A DNA stretch of 47,627 nt from Aneurinibacillus aneurinilyticus ATCC 12856 (lineage in GTDB: Bacteria > Bacillota > Bacilli > Aneurinibacillales > Aneurinibacillaceae): assembly GCF_000466385.1 (NCBI RefSeq), contig NZ_KE952712.1:1184-48810 (forward strand). The letters run 5' to 3'. This document shows positions 25,760 through 35,585 of the stretch, one piece after another; position 1 is the stretch's first letter, and every line of letters begins with the position of its first letter. Both the position numbers and the translations under genes were made by a program. The notes under the pieces are model-generated. The model searched no databases. It was given only the letters and a program-made list of their open reading frames with translations, and was not told the origin of the DNA.

Positions 25760-25789
25760 GTATATTTTCCAAAATTTCGGCGTATACTG
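25760..25789 (+). promoter_or_regulatory. Putative forespore SigG/SigF-type promoter of yyaC
   Basis: GTATA at 25760-25764, an 18-nt spacer, and TATACTG at 25783-25789 resemble the SigG pattern (GYATR, 18 nt, CATWMTA), with two mismatches in the -10. It is 29 nt before the yyaC ATG, which has GGGAGG. Confidence 0.6.
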
Positions 25790-25818
25790 ATAACACTCTT
25801 TTACTATGGGAGGTACGC

Positions 25819-26448
25819 ATGATAAACGACAATACTACGGTACAAATGTACCCACCCAATCCGTTTCGCGTTGACCATTCAGAGGAACAAGCCGTTGATC
25901 TGTTAAGCCAGCATCTCCAACAGCGACTTCGCGTATATCGTGGACATTCCGAGATTGTCGTTTTTTGCATCGGGACGGACCGCTCGACTGGAGACGCGCT
26001 CGGCCCCATTGTCGGCTCACATCTGGAACGACTGTATCCGAATAATGTATCCATCTACGGGACACTTGATTCTCCCGTTCATGCCGTTAATCTTCAGGAA
26101 ACGATCGATATTGTAAAAAATAAACATCGTAATCCACTTATTATCGCCATTGATGCCTGTCTGGGCCAATTAAATAGTGTAGGAAAGATTACAGTAGCAC
26201 ACGGCCCTATCAAACCAGGAGCTGGAGTAAAAAAGCAATTGCCTGAAGTAGGTACCTTTCATATTACAGGCATCGTAAATATCGGTGGATTTATGGAATA
26301 TTTCGTTTTACAAAACACACGTTTAAATGTCGTAATGAAAATGGGGGAAGTAATCGCTACTGCACTCCACAATGCCATTGTACAGGCAAAAGACTATCCA
26401 TCCCGCTATATACAACCCAAATCTGTTTACCATAGTGCTTCGGAATAA
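25819..26448 (+). CDS. yyaC: Spore protease YyaC
   Basis: A 209-residue protein of the YyaC family (DUF1256), related to the GPR germination protease fold, found only in endospore formers. Conserved segments are VVFCIGTDRSTGDALGPIVGSHLE, IYGTLDSPVHAVNLQETI, IAIDACLG and GPIKPGAGVKKQLPEVGTFHITGIVN. The acidic residues in GTDRSTGDALGP and DACLG match the GPR-type active-site region. It is one of only two plus-strand genes in the left arm and keeps its conserved position next to spo0J. Confidence 0.93.
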   Translation: MINDNTTVQMYPPNPFRVDHSEEQAVDLLSQHLQQRLRVYRGHSEIVVFCIGTDRSTGDALGPIVGSHLERLYPNNVSIYGTLDSPVHAVNLQETIDIVKNKHRNPLIIAIDACLGQLNSVGKITVAHGPIKPGAGVKKQLPEVGTFHITGIVNIGGFMEYFVLQNTRLNVVMKMGEVIATALHNAIVQAKDYPSRYIQPKSVYHSASE

Positions 26449-26449
26449 A

Positions 26450-26515
26450 AAAAGAGCATATGATTCACCGCGAGTGCCATCAAGCTAACCATGCAGTGAA
26501 ACATATGCTCCTTTT
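26450..26515. terminator. Bidirectional terminator, yyaC and DUF554 gene
   Basis: A long inverted repeat GAGCATATG (26454-26462) / CATATGCTC (26502-26510) extended by TTCAC/GTGAA, with A-rich and T-rich flanks, between two convergent genes. Confidence 0.85.
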
Positions 26516-26519
26516 GGTA

Positions 26520-27254
26520 TTACAGCAAGCTTTCAATCCATTCCCAGATTCGGGACCAATAATGCATAATTGGCACACCAGCAGAGACCACCAGCAATGC
26601 CGGAAGCATATTGGCAATCCGAATTTTTTTCAATTCCAGCAAATTAATAGAAATGGCCATAATCATGATACCACCTGTTGCCGTAATTTCATTTACGATT
26701 AACATCATGAGCTTTTCATCAACGAATTGATTGATGTATGAGGCACTTAGCGCAATCAAGCCTTGATACAAAAAAACGGGAACAGCTGAAAAGATGACTC
26801 CTATACCAAGAGCAGAAGCAAAAATAATCGCTGCGAAACCATCAAGCATCGCTTTCGTGAACAATACTTGATGATCATTACGCAGTCCACTATCAAGTGA
26901 GCCGAGAATCGCCATCGCACCTATGCAATAAACGAGCGTAGCAGTGACGAAGGCGGTAGAAATGCTCCCTTTTCCTTTGCCGCCCACCCTGTTCTCCAGC
27001 CAAATACCTAAAGATTGCAATTTCTCTTCTATCTTCCACCATTCTCCGAGAATGCTTCCAATTACCAAACTGAAGATAACCAACAAAAAGTTTTGTGAAG
27101 CCATTCCCATCTGTATGCCTAGCACAAAAATTGCAAGTGAAATGCCCTGCATTACGGTTACTCTCATGTTTTCTTTAATACCCGATAACGACGAACCAAG
27201 CAGCGCTCCTACAATAATTGCAGCTGTATTCACAACTGTTCCCAATAATACCAT
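26520..27254 (-). CDS. DUF554 membrane protein (YqgA/YdfK family)
   Basis: A polytopic membrane protein of 244 residues with about seven hydrophobic segments, starting MVLLGTVVNTAAIIVGALLG. The DUF554 hallmarks VNTAAIIVGALLGS, GFAAIIFASALGIGV, EITATGGIMIMAISINLLELKKIRIANMLPALLV are present. It is a putative membrane transporter of unknown substrate. ATG 27254 has an AGGAG 3 nt upstream. Confidence 0.9.
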   Translation of the reverse strand: MVLLGTVVNTAAIIVGALLGSSLSGIKENMRVTVMQGISLAIFVLGIQMGMASQNFLLVIFSLVIGSILGEWWKIEEKLQSLGIWLENRVGGKGKGSISTAFVTATLVYCIGAMAILGSLDSGLRNDHQVLFTKAMLDGFAAIIFASALGIGVIFSAVPVFLYQGLIALSASYINQFVDEKLMMLIVNEITATGGIMIMAISINLLELKKIRIANMLPALLVVSAGVPIMHYWSRIWEWIESLL

Positions 27255-27285
27255 GACTCCTGTTGCTCCCCCTTGTCCCTCTCCT

Positions 27286-28440
27286 CTATATAACGAAAGC
27301 TTCTTTAATTTCCTGCAAAGCTTTTATGAGCGCGTCAATATCTTCTTCCTCATTAAAATATCCAAAGCTGACCCGGACAGCACCCGTATCACTCGTTCCA
27401 GCCGTCTCATGTGCAAGGGGTGTGCAATGAAATCCCGAACGTACAGCAATGTTATACTCCTGATCCAGAATATAAGCAAGCTCTGATGCATCGACACCTT
27501 CAAGCATGAACGGCACAACACCTACTCGCTCTATGTCTTTATCCGGTCCAAAAACACGCACCCCTTCTACCTTGGACAATTTATCCAATAGAAGCTGCGT
27601 CAAGGTCCACTCTTTTTGACGAATAGTTTCTACGCCGGTCTTCAGAACAAAATCCACACCGGCAGACAATCCGACAATCCCCGGTGTATTTAACGTGCCA
27701 CTCTCATAACGATCTGGACGGGTCATCGGTTGATCAATCTCCTCCGAATGGCTACCTGTTCCGCCATGTAACAACGGTGTCAATTCAACAGAGGAACGAA
27801 CATATAAGCCTCCGGTTCCCTGAGGGCCGTACAAGCCTTTATGCCCTGGAAAAGCCAGCATATCAATTTTCATCTCTTCTACATCAAGCGGAAGGATTCC
27901 GGCTGTTTGTGAAGCATCCACCAGATAAGTAATGCCAGCTTCCCGGGCGATAAGCCCAATTTCCTTTACTGGTGCAATCGTGCCTAGCAGATTAGAGGCA
28001 TGGCTTACGACAATCATTGTGGTATTGGTTTGAATAGCAGATGTAATGGCATCCAAGGAAAATTGATGATTTTCCGGCTTAATGTATGTAATTTGTACAC
28101 CTGCCTCTTTCCGTAAGAACTCCAATGGACGTCGAACAGAGTTATGTTCTAACGATGTCGTAATTACATGGTCTCCTGCCTTTACAAATCCTTTAATTGC
28201 TTGGTTTAGCGCATGTGTAGCATTTACGGTAAAGAAAATATCATTTGGATTTTTCACGTTAAAAAGCCGGGCCAGCCGGACTCTTGCCTGATATACAGCT
28301 TTACTCGCTTTAAGCGATAGCTTATGTCCGCCACGTCCAGGATTTGCAGCATACTCATCAATACATTTCGCTACTGCCCTGCTTACTTCCGGCGGCTTTG
28401 GCCAGGTAGAAGCAGCATTATCCAGGTAGATTGTACGCAT
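27286..28440 (-). CDS. PLP-dependent cysteine desulfurase-like enzyme (EF2568 type)
   Basis: An aminotransferase class V enzyme of 384 residues, close to the EF2568-type group (TIGR01977). It opens with the PLP-fold start IYLDNAASTWPKPPEV. The catalytic lysine is in FPGHKGLYGPQGTGGLY, an Asp in LVDASQTAG contacts PLP, and the active-site Cys is in VRSGFHCTPLAHETAGT. It would take sulfur (or selenium) from cysteine (selenocysteine). It is not iscS/nifS or sufS by context. A DUF3343 gene nearby supports a sulfur/selenium role. It is preceded by a structured 218-bp gap. Confidence 0.9.
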   Translation of the reverse strand: MRTIYLDNAASTWPKPPEVSRAVAKCIDEYAANPGRGGHKLSLKASKAVYQARVRLARLFNVKNPNDIFFTVNATHALNQAIKGFVKAGDHVITTSLEHNSVRRPLEFLRKEAGVQITYIKPENHQFSLDAITSAIQTNTTMIVVSHASNLLGTIAPVKEIGLIAREAGITYLVDASQTAGILPLDVEEMKIDMLAFPGHKGLYGPQGTGGLYVRSSVELTPLLHGGTGSHSEEIDQPMTRPDRYESGTLNTPGIVGLSAGVDFVLKTGVETIRQKEWTLTQLLLDKLSKVEGVRVFGPDKDIERVGVVPFMLEGVDASELAYILDQEYNIAVRSGFHCTPLAHETAGTSDTGAVRVSFGYFNEEEDIDALIKALQEIKEAFVI

Positions 28441-28626
28441 ATTTCCATCCCCTTTTTATCCTGATCTAATCGGTAGTAAAACCCCTTCGTCACATGTGCT
28501 GAGCGGAGATAACTATCTCTAAGATTCTGATATGTGCAACTAACCATCCATCTGGGATGAAGACCCCACACTGATAGAGGCATTATTTTATTATAGAAAT
28601 TGTACACGATAGGCAGAAAAAATCGT
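28441..28626 (-). promoter_or_regulatory. Structured leader or small RNA upstream of the desulfurase gene
   Basis: This gap holds a likely -10 TATAAT (28590-28595, minus) with a poor -35. Then come two compact hairpins: CATCC/GGATG (28545-28559) and GAGAT/ATCTC (28506-28519). A GCACAT-type motif occurs twice near 28494 and 28532. It is too GC-balanced and structured for a random spacer. I recognise no known riboswitch, T-box or small-RNA consensus. It could be a cis-acting leader or an independent small RNA. Confidence 0.4.
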
Positions 28627-28658
28627 GAAGGCAACCTTCGATCCCAAGGTTGCCTTTG
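28627..28658 (-). terminator. Terminator downstream of parB
   Basis: A perfect hairpin AAGGCAACCTT (28628-28638) / AAGGTTGCCTT (28646-28656), with a T tail on the minus strand, is placed directly after the parB stop. Confidence 0.9.
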
Positions 28659-29516
28659 TTACATTCTATTCTTTTCAATAATCTCCAGAATACGCTCTAA
28701 ATCGTCCTCAGAAAAATAGGTAATTTCGATTTTTCCTTTGTTACGGTTTTTAGAAGGCTTTATATTTACCGAAGTGCCAAACGCTACACGTAGTCTTTCC
28801 TCTAAATCTTTGACAAAAAAATGTTTATCAGGCTGCTTTGTTTCACGTGAAACATTTTTCTTCTCACTTAATTTTTTTACGATATCTTCTAGTTGCCTGA
28901 CACTTAATTCCTTTTCTTCGACTTCCTTTGCTAATTCAATCTTCGCTTTATCCTTTTCTACTCCAAGTAAGGTACGAGCATGTGCCATGGACAAGGTTCC
29001 CCGTGAAACCCGATCCTGAATATCCTCGGGCAATTGGAGTAAGCGCAGAAAATTAGCAACATGTGGCCGACTTTTCCCTACTTTCTTCGCTAACTCTTCC
29101 TGTTTAAGTGAAAAAGTAGTAATAAGCTTTTGATAAGCCTGCGCAATTTCGATAGCATTCAAGTCTTCCCGCTGTAAATTTTCAATAAGGGCAATTTGCA
29201 TAACTTGCTCGTCTGTAAAGTCCCGTACAACAACTGGCACATGCTCTATCTGAGCGAGCTTAGCGGCTCGCAGACGGCGTTCGCCGGCTACCAACTCATA
29301 TCCCTTTACACTTTTTCTAGCTACCAATGGCTGTACGATTCCGTTTTCTCGTATCGAATTAGCAAGCTCTTGCAGGGACTCTTCAGCAAAGTATTTGCGG
29401 GGCTGATAAGGATTGGGCCGGATCTTTTTAAGTTCAACCTGGAGAATATGATCGCCTTCATCAATATCAAGGGAAGAGATTAATGCATCCAGCCCTCGCC
29501 CTAAACGTTTATTCAA
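28659..29516 (-). CDS. parB: Chromosome-partitioning protein ParB/Spo0J
   Basis: A 285-residue ParB CTP hydrolase that loads at parS and spreads as a sliding clamp. The N-terminal segment LGRGLDALIS binds ParA. Then come QPRKYF, the GERRLRAAKLA arginine-rich CTP-binding motif, the ENLQREDLNAIEIAQAYQ region, the HTH (KVGKSRPHVANFLRLLQLP), and a C-terminal dimer domain. Its start overlaps the parA stop by 8 nt. A perfect parS lies inside this gene. Confidence 0.97.
   Translation of the reverse strand: MNKRLGRGLDALISSLDIDEGDHILQVELKKIRPNPYQPRKYFAEESLQELANSIRENGIVQPLVARKSVKGYELVAGERRLRAAKLAQIEHVPVVVRDFTDEQVMQIALIENLQREDLNAIEIAQAYQKLITTFSLKQEELAKKVGKSRPHVANFLRLLQLPEDIQDRVSRGTLSMAHARTLLGVEKDKAKIELAKEVEEKELSVRQLEDIVKKLSEKKNVSRETKQPDKHFFVKDLEERLRVAFGTSVNIKPSKNRNKGKIEITYFSEDDLERILEIIEKNRM
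28839..28854. promoter_or_regulatory. parS site within parB
   Basis: TGTTTCACGTGAAACA is a perfect palindromic parS, matching TGTTNCACGTGAAACA. It lies inside the parB coding sequence as the homologous site does in B. subtilis spo0J. Confidence 0.95.
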
Positions 29517-30270
29517 TTCCGATCACCTCTCTGGCTAAGTCACTGTACACCTCTGCTCCCTTGGAACGACGATCATAGGTGATGATAGATTGTCCATGGC
29601 TTGGCGCTTCACTTAGTCGTATATTGCGCGGAATAATCGTTCCATATACTTTTTCCTGGAAGTACTTCTTCACTTCATCAATAACCTGAATCCCCAAATT
29701 TGTTCTGGCATCCAGCATCGTGAGCAATACGCCTTCAATATATAGATTCCGGTTTAACTGTTTTTGCACTAGACGAATTGTATTTAATAGTTGGCTAAGC
29801 CCTTCCAGCGCATAATATTCACATTGAATAGGAATAAGGACAGAATCGGCTGCCGTTAATGCATTAATGGTCAAAATACCCAGAGATGGCGGGCAATCGA
29901 TAATAATATAGTCGTACGTATCCCGTACGACATCTAACGCCTTTTTTAAGCGTTTTTCACGCGAATACACAGGTACCAGTTCGATTTCTGCTCCCGCGAG
30001 TTGAATGGTGGCTGGCAGGACGAAAAGACCTTCAATATCAGTCGGCAAAGTCGCATCTAGGATGTTAATGTCATTAATGAGGACGTCATATACGCAGTAT
30101 CTAACATTCGCCTTCTCAACGCCTATGCCGCTCGTAGCATTTCCTTGTGCGTCAATATCGACCAATAGTACCTTTCTGCCCTCTTTGGCAATACAAGCAC
30201 TCAGATTTACGGAGGTGGTTGTTTTTCCTACGCCGCCCTTTTGATTTGTGACCGCAATAATTTTGCCCAT
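29509..30270 (-). CDS. parA: Chromosome-partitioning ATPase ParA/Soj
   Basis: A 253-residue Walker-type ATPase, the same length as Soj. It has the deviant Walker A QKGGVGKTT (residues 10-18), the conserved DIDAQGNATSGIG, the DCPPSLGILTINAL Walker B region and the IRLSEAPSHGQSI segment. It acts with ParB in segregation and regulates DnaA. Start ATG 30270 (MGKIIAVTNQ) with GAGGGG upstream is preferred to the GTG at 30279. Confidence 0.97.
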   Translation of the reverse strand: MGKIIAVTNQKGGVGKTTTSVNLSACIAKEGRKVLLVDIDAQGNATSGIGVEKANVRYCVYDVLINDINILDATLPTDIEGLFVLPATIQLAGAEIELVPVYSREKRLKKALDVVRDTYDYIIIDCPPSLGILTINALTAADSVLIPIQCEYYALEGLSQLLNTIRLVQKQLNRNLYIEGVLLTMLDARTNLGIQVIDEVKKYFQEKVYGTIIPRNIRLSEAPSHGQSIITYDRRSKGAEVYSDLAREVIGIE

Positions 30271-30323
30271 AAGTTTCACCCCTCATTTATTCCAACCAAC
30301 GATCCTCTTCCCTCAATCCTGAG

Positions 30324-31148
30324 CTATTTTTTCCCTTTAGGAATTTTAATAACAAACTGATAAAATTCCTCATGATCCTCTTCTTCGGTTTGGATGTTCA
30401 ATCCACTTTGCAACACCATATCAACTGATTGACGAACCGTATTAATAGCCAAACGCATATCTTTTGAGAATGAACGACGTTGCCTCCCTGGCTTACGGTC
30501 TTGCGCCTCCATCAACAGCTTAATGCGCTGCTCTGTTTGTTTTACATTCCACCCTTTTTCTACTACTTCATGTAGCACCTTCAACTGTAACTCTTCATCC
30601 TTTAAGACAAGCAGTGCACGTGCATGCCGCTCAGAGATTTTCCTGCCAAGCAATGCTTCCTGTACCGGCTCAGGTAGATGAAGCAGACGCAACTTGTTGG
30701 CTATTGTGGATTGTCCTTTACCCAGACGACTGGCGAGGCTTTCTTGGGTTAATCCATGAATATCAATCAATTTCTGATACGCGATAGCTTCTTCAATCGG
30801 TGTGAGCCCCTCGCGTTGCAAATTTTCGATAAGAGCGATAGAAGCGGCTTGCTCATTGTTGAAGTCTTTAATAATGGCTGGAATTTTCTCCATGCCCAAG
30901 CGGGTTACCGCACGCCAACGCCGCTCACCAGCGATAATCTCAAATGCACCGCCTCGTTCTCGGACAACAATCGGTTGAATAACGCCATGCACTTTTATCG
31001 TTTCACACAATTCGTCAATTTTATCATCATCAAATACAGTTCGAGGCTGATAAGGGTTGGGTACAATCCTGGTTACCGGTATATTCCGGATTTCTTCATG
31101 ATCGGTGCGTTCCGTCAGACCGAATAAACGAGAAAACTGATCCTTCAT
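30324..31148 (-). CDS. noc: Nucleoid occlusion protein Noc
   Basis: A ParB paralogue of 274 residues. It binds NBS sites and membrane to block division over the nucleoid. Start ATG 31148 gives [14 protein letters not shown], a short amphipathic helix as in B. subtilis Noc. The ParB-type core includes [21 protein letters not shown] (arginine-rich) and the HTH ([18 protein letters not shown]). The C-terminal KAFS-like [17 protein letters not shown] matches Noc not ParB. An open extension up to 31403 is not preferred. Confidence 0.94.
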   Translation of the reverse strand: MKDQFSRLFGLTERTDHEEIRNIPVTRIVPNPYQPRTVFDDDKIDELCETIKVHGVIQPIVVRERGGAFEIIAGERRWRAVTRLGMEKIPAIIKDFNNEQAASIALIENLQREGLTPIEEAIAYQKLIDIHGLTQESLASRLGKGQSTIANKLRLLHLPEPVQEALLGRKISERHARALLVLKDEELQLKVLHEVVEKGWNVKQTEQRIKLLMEAQDRKPGRQRRSFSKDMRLAINTVRQSVDMVLQSGLNIQTEEEDHEEFYQFVIKIPKGKK

Positions 31149-31219
31149 AAAAAGACACCACCCACTCTCCTTCTTTCCATCTTCAATATTCGCCGCCTTC
31201 CCGGTTATTTCCTGCTCCA

Positions 31220-31235
31220 TGTTCCACGTGAAACA
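31220..31235. promoter_or_regulatory. parS site upstream of noc
   Basis: TGTTCCACGTGAAACA matches the parS consensus TGTTNCACGTGAAACA in the rsmG-noc spacer, about 7 kb from oriC. Confidence 0.9.
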
Positions 31236-31287
31236 TAAAGAAAAAATGAATAAGAGAAGGCAGCTGATTAGCTGCCTTCCCTTTCTA

Positions 31288-32004
31288 TTATACAAGCGGT
31301 TTTTTGGCCGGTGTACCGGCTTTTCGTGGATAAGCTGCTGGAGTTCTTTCTTGTTTACGTATAATAATAATGTTTCGTTCTGATTTTTCTTCCGGCAGCT
31401 CAAACGTTTCTACTTTCTCCGTTTTTCCGCCTAAAGCTTTAATGGCTTTTTTTCCTTCATTCAGCTCTTCTTCAACATTTGCACCCTTCATTACAAGAAA
31501 GATGCCGCCTGTCTTAACAAAAGGAATACACAATTCGGTTAGTACATTCATTCTGGCTACCGCCCGTGCCGTAGCCATATCGAATTGTTCTCGGTACTTT
31601 TTATCCCTTCCCGCATCTTCCGCCCGACTATGGACAAATTCCACATTTTCCAGCCTAAGCTGCCTGGTGACTTCCTGTAGGAAAACCAGTCGCTTATTCA
31701 ACGAATCAAGAATTGTAAGCTTGAGGGACGGAAAACAAATCTTCAGCGGAATACCCGGAAATCCTGCTCCGGAGCCCACATCGATTACACTTCCGACGCT
31801 CGTAAAATCATAATAAAAAGCTGGTGTAATCGAATCGTAAAAGTGTTTTTCATATACTTGTGATTTCTCCGTAATACCGGTGAGATTCATTTTTTCGTTC
31901 CATTCTACGAGCAGTTCATAGTACTTCTCAAACTGAGCCATCTGCTCTTCCGAGAGAGCGATTCCTCTATCCGCGGCCATATGCCGCAACGTAGCTGCAT
32001 CCAT
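31288..32004 (-). CDS. rsmG: 16S rRNA (guanine527-N7)-methyltransferase RsmG
   Basis: RsmG (GidB), 238 residues, methylates G527 of 16S rRNA. Loss gives low-level streptomycin resistance in other bacteria. The SAM-binding motif [17 protein letters not shown] and the MNLTGI, RAEDAG and [17 protein letters not shown] segments are intact. It follows mnmG by 9 bp. Confidence 0.97.
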   Translation of the reverse strand: MDAATLRHMAADRGIALSEEQMAQFEKYYELLVEWNEKMNLTGITEKSQVYEKHFYDSITPAFYYDFTSVGSVIDVGSGAGFPGIPLKICFPSLKLTILDSLNKRLVFLQEVTRQLRLENVEFVHSRAEDAGRDKKYREQFDMATARAVARMNVLTELCIPFVKTGGIFLVMKGANVEEELNEGKKAIKALGGKTEKVETFELPEEKSERNIIIIRKQERTPAAYPRKAGTPAKKPLV

Positions 32005-32013
32005 ATTGTTCTC

Positions 32014-33897
32014 CTAATTTGCGACTTTTCGGTAGGATTCAAGATAGATAAGCAATACGGAGATATCTGCAGGTGTAACACCGGAGATGCGTGATGCTTG
32101 GCCAATAGACAGCGGTCTAACTTTTTCAAGTCTTTGGCGAGCTTCCATTGCCAATCCTTGAATATTCATGTAATCAAGATCTTCTGGCAGCTTCTTTTTC
32201 TCCATCTTTTTCAGACGCTCCACATCTTGCAATTGTTTGCGAATATATCCTTCATATTTAATCTGAATCTCGACCTGTTCTGCGATATCTTCCGGGATTT
32301 CTACTGTAGCTGGTACAAGCTGAGCTACATGCCTATAAGTTACTTCGGGACGTTTCAACAAAGAATACAAGTCAATAGCATTATCAAGTTCTTTTGAACC
32401 TACATCACGTAGCATCTGCTGTACTTCCGGTTTCGGACCTACTTTCGTTGTCCGCAAACGCTCTTTTTCTATTTCAATAGCTTCTTTTTTCTTTAGAAAA
32501 CGCTGATATCTTTCCTCACGAATTAAACCAATTTGATGACCAATCTCCGTCAGGCGCATATCGGCATTATCATGTCGCAGTAGTAAACGGTATTCGGCAC
32601 GGGATGTAAGTAGTCGATACGGCTCTGTTGTCCCTTTCGTCACCAGATCATCGATCATAACCCCGATATACGCCTGTGAGCGATCAAGAATCAAAGCATC
32701 TTTACCTTGGGTTTTCAGGGCTGCATTAATGCCGGCCATAATTCCCTGTCCGGCAGCTTCTTCATAACCAGAAGTTCCATTTAACTGTCCAGCGGTATAT
32801 AGACCTTGTACACGCTTTGTCTCCAGTGTCGGCCACAATTGATTCGGTACCATTGCATCATATTCGATCGCATAACCGGCACGCATCATTTTCACATTTT
32901 CAAGGCCGTCAATCGTTTTAAGAATTTCGTGCTGCACTTCCTCCGGCATACTAGTTGATAATCCCTGAACATATACTTCTTCTGTGTTGCGTCCTTCCGG
33001 CTCCAGGAAAATCTGGTGGCGCGGCTTGTCGCTAAAACGTACAATTTTATCCTCGATTGATGGACAGTAGCGCGGACCTGTTCCTTCGATGGCGCCTGAA
33101 AACATTGGAGCGCGATGCAGATTGCTGTTGATAATTTCATGCGTTTTTTCATTCGTATACGTCAACCAGCAAGGAAGCTGTTCTTCCGTCAAAAACTCTG
33201 TCGTCTCATAAGAAAAAGCTCGCGGAACATCATCACCTGGCTGAATTTCCGTTTTGCTGTAATCAATCGAACTGTTATGTACGCGTGGCGGCGTACCCGT
33301 TTTGAACCGAACGAGTTCAAAGCCCAGCTCTTTTAGGTTGTATGACAACTCTACAGAAGGCTGCATATTGTTCGGACCGCTCTCATATTGCAAATCACCG
33401 ATAATGATTTTGCCACGGAGATACGTTCCTGTTGTCAGGACAACCGCCTTTGCCTCGTATTCTGCCCCTGTTTTTGCGATCACACCTTTACATACACCGT
33501 CTTCCACAATCAAACGCTCAACCACACCTTGTCGAAGCGTTAAGTTTTCCGTGTTCTCGATCGTTTGTTTCATCGTATGCTGATACAAAAATTTATCTGC
33601 CTGGGCACGAAGTGCATGTACAGCCGGCCCTTTCCCTGTGTTCAGCATCCTCATCTGGATATATGTTTTGTCGATATTTTTGCCCATTTCGCCGCCTAAT
33701 GCATCAATTTCACGCACTACATGGCCTTTGGCCGGGCCGCCAATAGACGGATTGCAAGGCATGTAGGCGATCATATCAAGGTTTATTGTTAAAAGCAGCG
33801 TCGAACATCCCATACGGGCCGCAGCGAGCGCCGCTTCTGCACCTGCATGACCGGCGCCGACTACAATTACGTCAAATGAACCTGCCTGGTATCCCAT
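32014..33897 (-). CDS. mnmG: tRNA uridine-5-carboxymethylaminomethyl enzyme MnmG
   Basis: GidA, 627 residues, FAD enzyme that with MnmE adds the cmnm5 group at wobble U34. The N-terminal dinucleotide fold [21 protein letters not shown], the CNPSIGG motif with its conserved Cys, the GTYLRG segment, [21 protein letters not shown] and the C-terminal helical tail ([19 protein letters not shown]) are all seen. ATG 33897. Confidence 0.97.
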   Translation of the reverse strand: MGYQAGSFDVIVVGAGHAGAEAALAAARMGCSTLLLTINLDMIAYMPCNPSIGGPAKGHVVREIDALGGEMGKNIDKTYIQMRMLNTGKGPAVHALRAQADKFLYQHTMKQTIENTENLTLRQGVVERLIVEDGVCKGVIAKTGAEYEAKAVVLTTGTYLRGKIIIGDLQYESGPNNMQPSVELSYNLKELGFELVRFKTGTPPRVHNSSIDYSKTEIQPGDDVPRAFSYETTEFLTEEQLPCWLTYTNEKTHEIINSNLHRAPMFSGAIEGTGPRYCPSIEDKIVRFSDKPRHQIFLEPEGRNTEEVYVQGLSTSMPEEVQHEILKTIDGLENVKMMRAGYAIEYDAMVPNQLWPTLETKRVQGLYTAGQLNGTSGYEEAAGQGIMAGINAALKTQGKDALILDRSQAYIGVMIDDLVTKGTTEPYRLLTSRAEYRLLLRHDNADMRLTEIGHQIGLIREERYQRFLKKKEAIEIEKERLRTTKVGPKPEVQQMLRDVGSKELDNAIDLYSLLKRPEVTYRHVAQLVPATVEIPEDIAEQVEIQIKYEGYIRKQLQDVERLKKMEKKKLPEDLDYMNIQGLAMEARQRLEKVRPLSIGQASRISGVTPADISVLLIYLESYRKVAN

Positions 33898-33942
33898 TTG
33901 TTTGTACTTCCTCCTCTACGCGAGCCTTCGCGTATTATTTGC

Positions 33943-35316
33943 TTATTTTCCAAGACAGAACTGAGAAAAAATCTGATCAATTAAATCATCGCTCACTGCA
34001 TCCCCAATAACTTCACCGAGCAATTCCCATGTACGGCGAATATCGAATGCTACCATATCAACAGGCAGTCCGCTCTCTACAGCTTCGATTGCTTCCCCTA
34101 TCGTCTTATGTGCTTCATTTAGCAGCTGAATATGCCGGGCGTTGCTTACATAAGTTAAATCATCACTCTGAACCGAACCAGCAAAGAATAAAGAAGCAAT
34201 CGCTTCTTCCAGCCGTTCAATTCCTTCCTCTTCCTTTACAGAAATTGTTACCAACGGCAAATCATCTATTAATTCTCGCACTTCATCCAAATCAATTTGC
34301 TGTGGCAGGTCTGTTTTATTAACGATAACAATCGCATTCATAGGCCGTACTACCGCAAGCAACTTGCGATCTTCGTCTGTTAATTCTTCTCCGAAGTTAA
34401 GTACGAGGAGCACCAGATCAGCTTTGCTTAGCATCTCACGGGAGCGTTCTACTCCGATACGCTCGACAATATCTTCCGTATCACGAATACCTGCCGTATC
34501 GACCAGACGAAGCGGCACGCCACGCACATTTACATATTCTTCAATAATATCACGTGTCGTTCCCGGAATATCTGTAACAATTGCCTTTACTTCTTGCAAT
34601 AAACTGTTTAAAAGAGACGATTTCCCTACATTCGGCCGGCCAACAATCACAGTAGAAATTCCTTCACGCAAAATTTTTCCCTGCTTGGCTGTACGCAACA
34701 TTTTTCCGATTTCATCTTGCACCCATCGGCTTTTCTCAGATAATAAATTCCGGGTCACATCATCGACATCATGCTCAGGATAATCAATAGTCACCTCGAT
34801 ATGCGCCATCAATTCAATCAGTTGATGACGCAGCTTACCGATAAGTTTGGACAATTTGCCCTGTACTTGATTGACTGCCACTTTCATCGCCCGATCCGTC
34901 TTAGCACGAATCAAGTCGATAACGGCTTCCGCTTGTGATAAATCAATACGCCCATTCAAAAATGCGCGTTTTGTAAACTCACCTGGCTCCGCCATACGTA
35001 CACCTTGTGCCAGAATTAAATCCAGCACGCGCTTTACCGAAACAATACCGCCATGACAGTTCACCTCGACAACATCTTCCCGCGTAAACGTTCGTGGCGC
35101 CTTCATAACTGTTGTCATTACTTCTTCTACTACATCACCGTTCTCATCCACAAGATGGCCATAGTGTATCGTGTGGGTATCCACAGTGGATAACGGTTGA
35201 CGACCTTTGAATACTTTATCCACAGATTCGACTGCGCTCGGTCCGCTAACACGAATAATAGCAATACCACCTTCACCAAGCGGTGTAGCAATCGCTGCAA
35301 TTGTATCAAAATCCAT
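33943..35316 (-). CDS. mnmE: tRNA modification GTPase MnmE
   Basis: TrmE/MnmE, 457 residues. N-terminal folate-binding [21 protein letters not shown], a helical domain, an inserted G domain ([34 protein letters not shown]), and the invariant C-terminal FCLGK. It pairs with MnmG. Start ATG 35316 ([12 protein letters not shown]) rather than an upstream in-frame ATG at 35445. Several DnaA boxes overlap its 5' end. Confidence 0.96.
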   Translation of the reverse strand: MDFDTIAAIATPLGEGGIAIIRVSGPSAVESVDKVFKGRQPLSTVDTHTIHYGHLVDENGDVVEEVMTTVMKAPRTFTREDVVEVNCHGGIVSVKRVLDLILAQGVRMAEPGEFTKRAFLNGRIDLSQAEAVIDLIRAKTDRAMKVAVNQVQGKLSKLIGKLRHQLIELMAHIEVTIDYPEHDVDDVTRNLLSEKSRWVQDEIGKMLRTAKQGKILREGISTVIVGRPNVGKSSLLNSLLQEVKAIVTDIPGTTRDIIEEYVNVRGVPLRLVDTAGIRDTEDIVERIGVERSREMLSKADLVLLVLNFGEELTDEDRKLLAVVRPMNAIVIVNKTDLPQQIDLDEVRELIDDLPLVTISVKEEEGIERLEEAIASLFFAGSVQSDDLTYVSNARHIQLLNEAHKTIGEAIEAVESGLPVDMVAFDIRRTWELLGEVIGDAVSDDLIDQIFSQFCLGK

Positions 35317-35585
35317 TTTTATATCACCACGCAAAAGGCAGGTTTTTTTAAAGCTTTCCCTAAATGTATAGAATACCATACTCTGTGGACATTTGAGAAT
35401 ATAGGAAACGCAATGCTCTGCCACCTTTCCGAAATTTATCCACAAAAAAAGAACTGCAGGAAATTTTTCGCTACAGTTCTTTCATATTTCCTATTTCTTT
35501 ATCGTAATAACTACCCGACGATATGGCTCTGTTCCCTCGCTGAATGTTTCCACTTTCGGATGTTTTTGTAACCGACTGTGGATAA
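35177..35585. promoter_or_regulatory. DnaA-box group across mnmE 5' end and jag 3' end
   Basis: Perfect DnaA boxes are at 35216-35224 (plus), 35436-35444 (plus) and 35577-35585 (minus). An inverted pair of one-mismatch boxes shares a base at 35177-35185 and 35185-35193. This gives five boxes in about 410 bp, 2.2-2.6 kb from the main origin cluster. Confidence 0.55.

Noticed and set aside
26944-27486. 180-aa plus-strand frame
   Set aside because: Antisense to the DUF554 and desulfurase-like genes; low-complexity composition and no family.
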